Shown here piece by piece: positions 3,799-5,343 of a stretch of 5,343 bases of DNA. Made by a program: the position numbers and the translations under genes. Under the pieces are notes generated by a model that had not been told where the DNA came from, ran no database searches, and saw nothing but the letters and a program-made list of their open reading frames with translations. Position 1 is the first letter of the stretch. Every line of letters starts with the position of its first letter. The DNA is from Betaproteobacteria bacterium (lineage in GTDB: Bacteria > Pseudomonadota > Gammaproteobacteria > Burkholderiales > Usitatibacteraceae), in contig JAAOZZ010000436.1 of assembly GCA_012274175.1 (NCBI GenBank), positions 1 through 5,343 on the forward strand, read 5' to 3'.

Positions 3799-5343
3799 TC
3801 AGATCTCGATGTGGGTGCCCAGCTCCACCACGCGGTTGGCGGGAATGTTGAAGAAGTCCGTGGCGCGCGTGGCGTTGCGGGTCATCCACGCGAAGAGGTG
3901 GTCGCGCCAGAGCGCCATGCCGGGCTGGTCGCTGGTGGGGATCACCGTCTCGTGGGAGAGGAAGAAGGAAGTGTCCATCACGTCGAAGGAAAGGCCGTAG
4001 CGCACTCGGCACGCATCGAGGATCTCGTCGATGTCGGGCTGCTCCTTGAAGCCGTACCAGGCCTCGAGGCGGTAGAAGCCGTTCACCAGCCGCTCGAATT
4101 GCACCCGGTCTTCCGCCGGCACGAAGGGCACGTCGTGGGGCACGACGGTGAGGAACACCGTCTGCTCGTGCAGCACCTTGTTGTGCTTGAGGTTGTGCAG
4201 CAGCGCGTGGGGGACCATGTCCGGGTTGCTGGTCATGAAGATCGCCGTGCCCTGCACCTTCTGCGGCGGATGGGCGTCGAGGCCCTCGAGGAAGGGCTTG
4301 AGGGGGATGCCCTGCTCGGAGAGCCGGCGGAACATGAGGGTGCGCCCCCGCTTCCACGTCATGAGCATCGTGAAGATCGCGGTCCCGATGAGCAGCGGAA
4401 ACCAGCCGCCGGAGAGGAACTTCGCCGCGTTGGAGGCGAGGAAGGCCAGGTCGACCAGCAGCATGCTGCCGATCACCACGACCACCATGAAGAGCGACCA
4501 TTTCCAGATGAGTCGTGCCACCACCATCGCGAGGAGGCACTCGATCACCATGGTCGCCGCCACCGCGATGCCGTAGGCGTTGGCGAGGCTGTCGGAGCTG
4601 CGGAAGCCCAGCACCAGCATCACCACGGCGGCGAACAGGATCCAGTTGACGAACGGCAAGTAGATCTGGCCGATGGAGCGCTCGGAGGTGTGCATGATCT
4701 CCAGGCGCGGGACGTAGCCCAGCTGGATCGCCTGGCGGGTGACGGAAAAGGCGCCGGAAATCACCGCCTGGGACGCGATCACCGTGGCGCAGGTCGCGAG
4801 CACGACCATGGGATACAGCGCCCACTGCGGCACCATCAAATAAAAGGGATTGCGGATCGCCGCCGGGTTGGCGAGCACGAAGGCCGCCTGGCCGAAATAG
4901 TTGAGCATCAGCGCGGGGAACACGAGCCCCAGCCAGGCGATGCGGATCGGCTTCTTGCCGAAGTGCCCCATGTCCGCGTAGAGCGCCTCGCCGCCGGTGA
5001 GGGCGAGGAACACCGCGCCCAGCACGAGGAAGCCGGGCAGGGGATAGGAAATCATGAAGTCGACGGCGTAGGCGGGCTTCAATGCCCGCAGCACGCCGGG
5101 ATTCTTCGCGATCTGCACCGCCCCGAGGGCGCCGATGGCGACGAACCAGATCGAGGTGACGGGCCCGAAGAAGTTGCCTACCTTGCCGGTGCCGTGGCTC
5201 TGGATGAGGAAGAGCGCGCCCAGCACCGCGAGGGTGGCGGGAATCACGAAATGGCTGAACGCGGGCGTGGCCACCCCGATGCCCTCGACCGCCGATAGCA
5301 CCGAGATCGCGGGCGTGATCATGCTGTCGCCGTAGAACATCGC
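3799..5343 (-). CDS. kup: Kup-family low-affinity potassium uptake protein, 5' end missing
   Basis: These are the last 514 codons of an inner-membrane K+ transporter of the Kup/HAK/KT family, which imports potassium in symport with protons. Full-length members have about 620-630 residues, so roughly 100-110 N-terminal residues lie beyond the right edge. The ATG ending at 5340 is internal, since it sits in the conserved YGDSMITPAISVLSAVEG block. Numbering from it, nine hydrophobic segments span about 31-330. Signature blocks include TGGEALYADMGHFG (115-128), LNYFGQAA (146-153), GAFSVTRQAIQLGYVPR (196-212) and NAYGIAV (254-260). A soluble cytoplasmic domain follows (about 331-513), with GTAIFMTSNPD (364-374) and the C-terminus NRVVELGTHIEI, both typical of the family. 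The visible part has no frameshift or missing block. It converges on the lipoprotein operon across a 62-bp gap and is probably unrelated to it. Promoter and start are not visible. Confidence 0.96.
   Translation of the reverse strand, partial: AMFYGDSMITPAISVLSAVEGIGVATPAFSHFVIPATLAVLGALFLIQSHGTGKVGNFFGPVTSIWFVAIGALGAVQIAKNPGVLRALKPAYAVDFMISYPLPGFLVLGAVFLALTGGEALYADMGHFGKKPIRIAWLGLVFPALMLNYFGQAAFVLANPAAIRNPFYLMVPQWALYPMVVLATCATVIASQAVISGAFSVTRQAIQLGYVPRLEIMHTSERSIGQIYLPFVNWILFAAVVMLVLGFRSSDSLANAYGIAVAATMVIECLLAMVVARLIWKWSLFMVVVVIGSMLLVDLAFLASNAAKFLSGGWFPLLIGTAIFTMLMTWKRGRTLMFRRLSEQGIPLKPFLEGLDAHPPQKVQGTAIFMTSNPDMVPHALLHNLKHNKVLHEQTVFLTVVPHDVPFVPAEDRVQFERLVNGFYRLEAWYGFKEQPDIDEILDACRVRYGLSFDVMDTSFFLSHETVIPTSDQPGMALWRDHLFAWMTRNATRATDFFNIPANRVVELGTHIEI

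Noticed and set aside
3931..3938. GCTGGTGG, identical to the E. coli Chi octamer
   Set aside because: It lies within kup coding sequence. A rough estimate gives about 0.4 chance occurrences in a window of this size and composition, and Chi differs between lineages.
3218..4825. A 535-codon minus-strand open frame spanning the end of kup and the META genes
   Set aside because: It is out of frame with kup, crosses the convergent terminator region, and gives low-complexity Arg/Gly/His sequence.
3811..5298. A 495-codon plus-strand open frame antisense to kup
   Set aside because: Its His/Glu/Arg-rich composition has no domain. Its length follows from the strong codon bias of the kup gene on the other strand.

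Overview
This is a GC-rich window (roughly two-thirds G+C by eye) of densely packed bacterial chromosome. The protein types, the strong G/C bias at third codon positions and the flavour of the Kup and SRAP sequences suggest a betaproteobacterium. No rRNA or marker gene is present, so the lineage is an inference. I see no insertion sequence, phage gene, tRNA or CRISPR array.

Left part (1-1571): the C-terminal part of a UvrC/Cho-type GIY-YIG nuclease gene runs in from the left edge. It converges on a complete SRAP-family gene (yedK/HMCES type) on the minus strand. Both are DNA-damage proteins. Their stop codons lie 6 bp apart and form the two ends of a perfect 12-bp palindrome.

Middle part (1572-3736): a 49-bp divergent intergenic region separates yedK from a four-gene plus-strand cluster with overlapping or near-touching junctions. 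The genes encode a membrane-anchored SRPBCC (START-like) protein, a triple zinc-ribbon protein, and two tandem lipoproteins of the META/HslJ family. This is very probably one operon, and its shared job may concern the cell envelope or stress. The zinc-ribbon gene appears to carry a single-base frameshift near 2738. As read, its frame would run on into the first lipoprotein and create an artificial fusion.

Right part (3737-5343): a 62-bp convergent gap with two mutually exclusive hairpins is followed by the minus-strand gene for a Kup-family potassium uptake protein. Its first ~100 codons lie beyond the right edge.

Most of the window is ordinary housekeeping or accessory gene content. The points most worth a second look are the probable leaderless start of yedK within overlapping divergent -10 elements, the zinc-ribbon frameshift, and a possible sliding-clamp-binding peptide at the end of the SRAP protein. 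I found no convincing evidence for a wholly new system.
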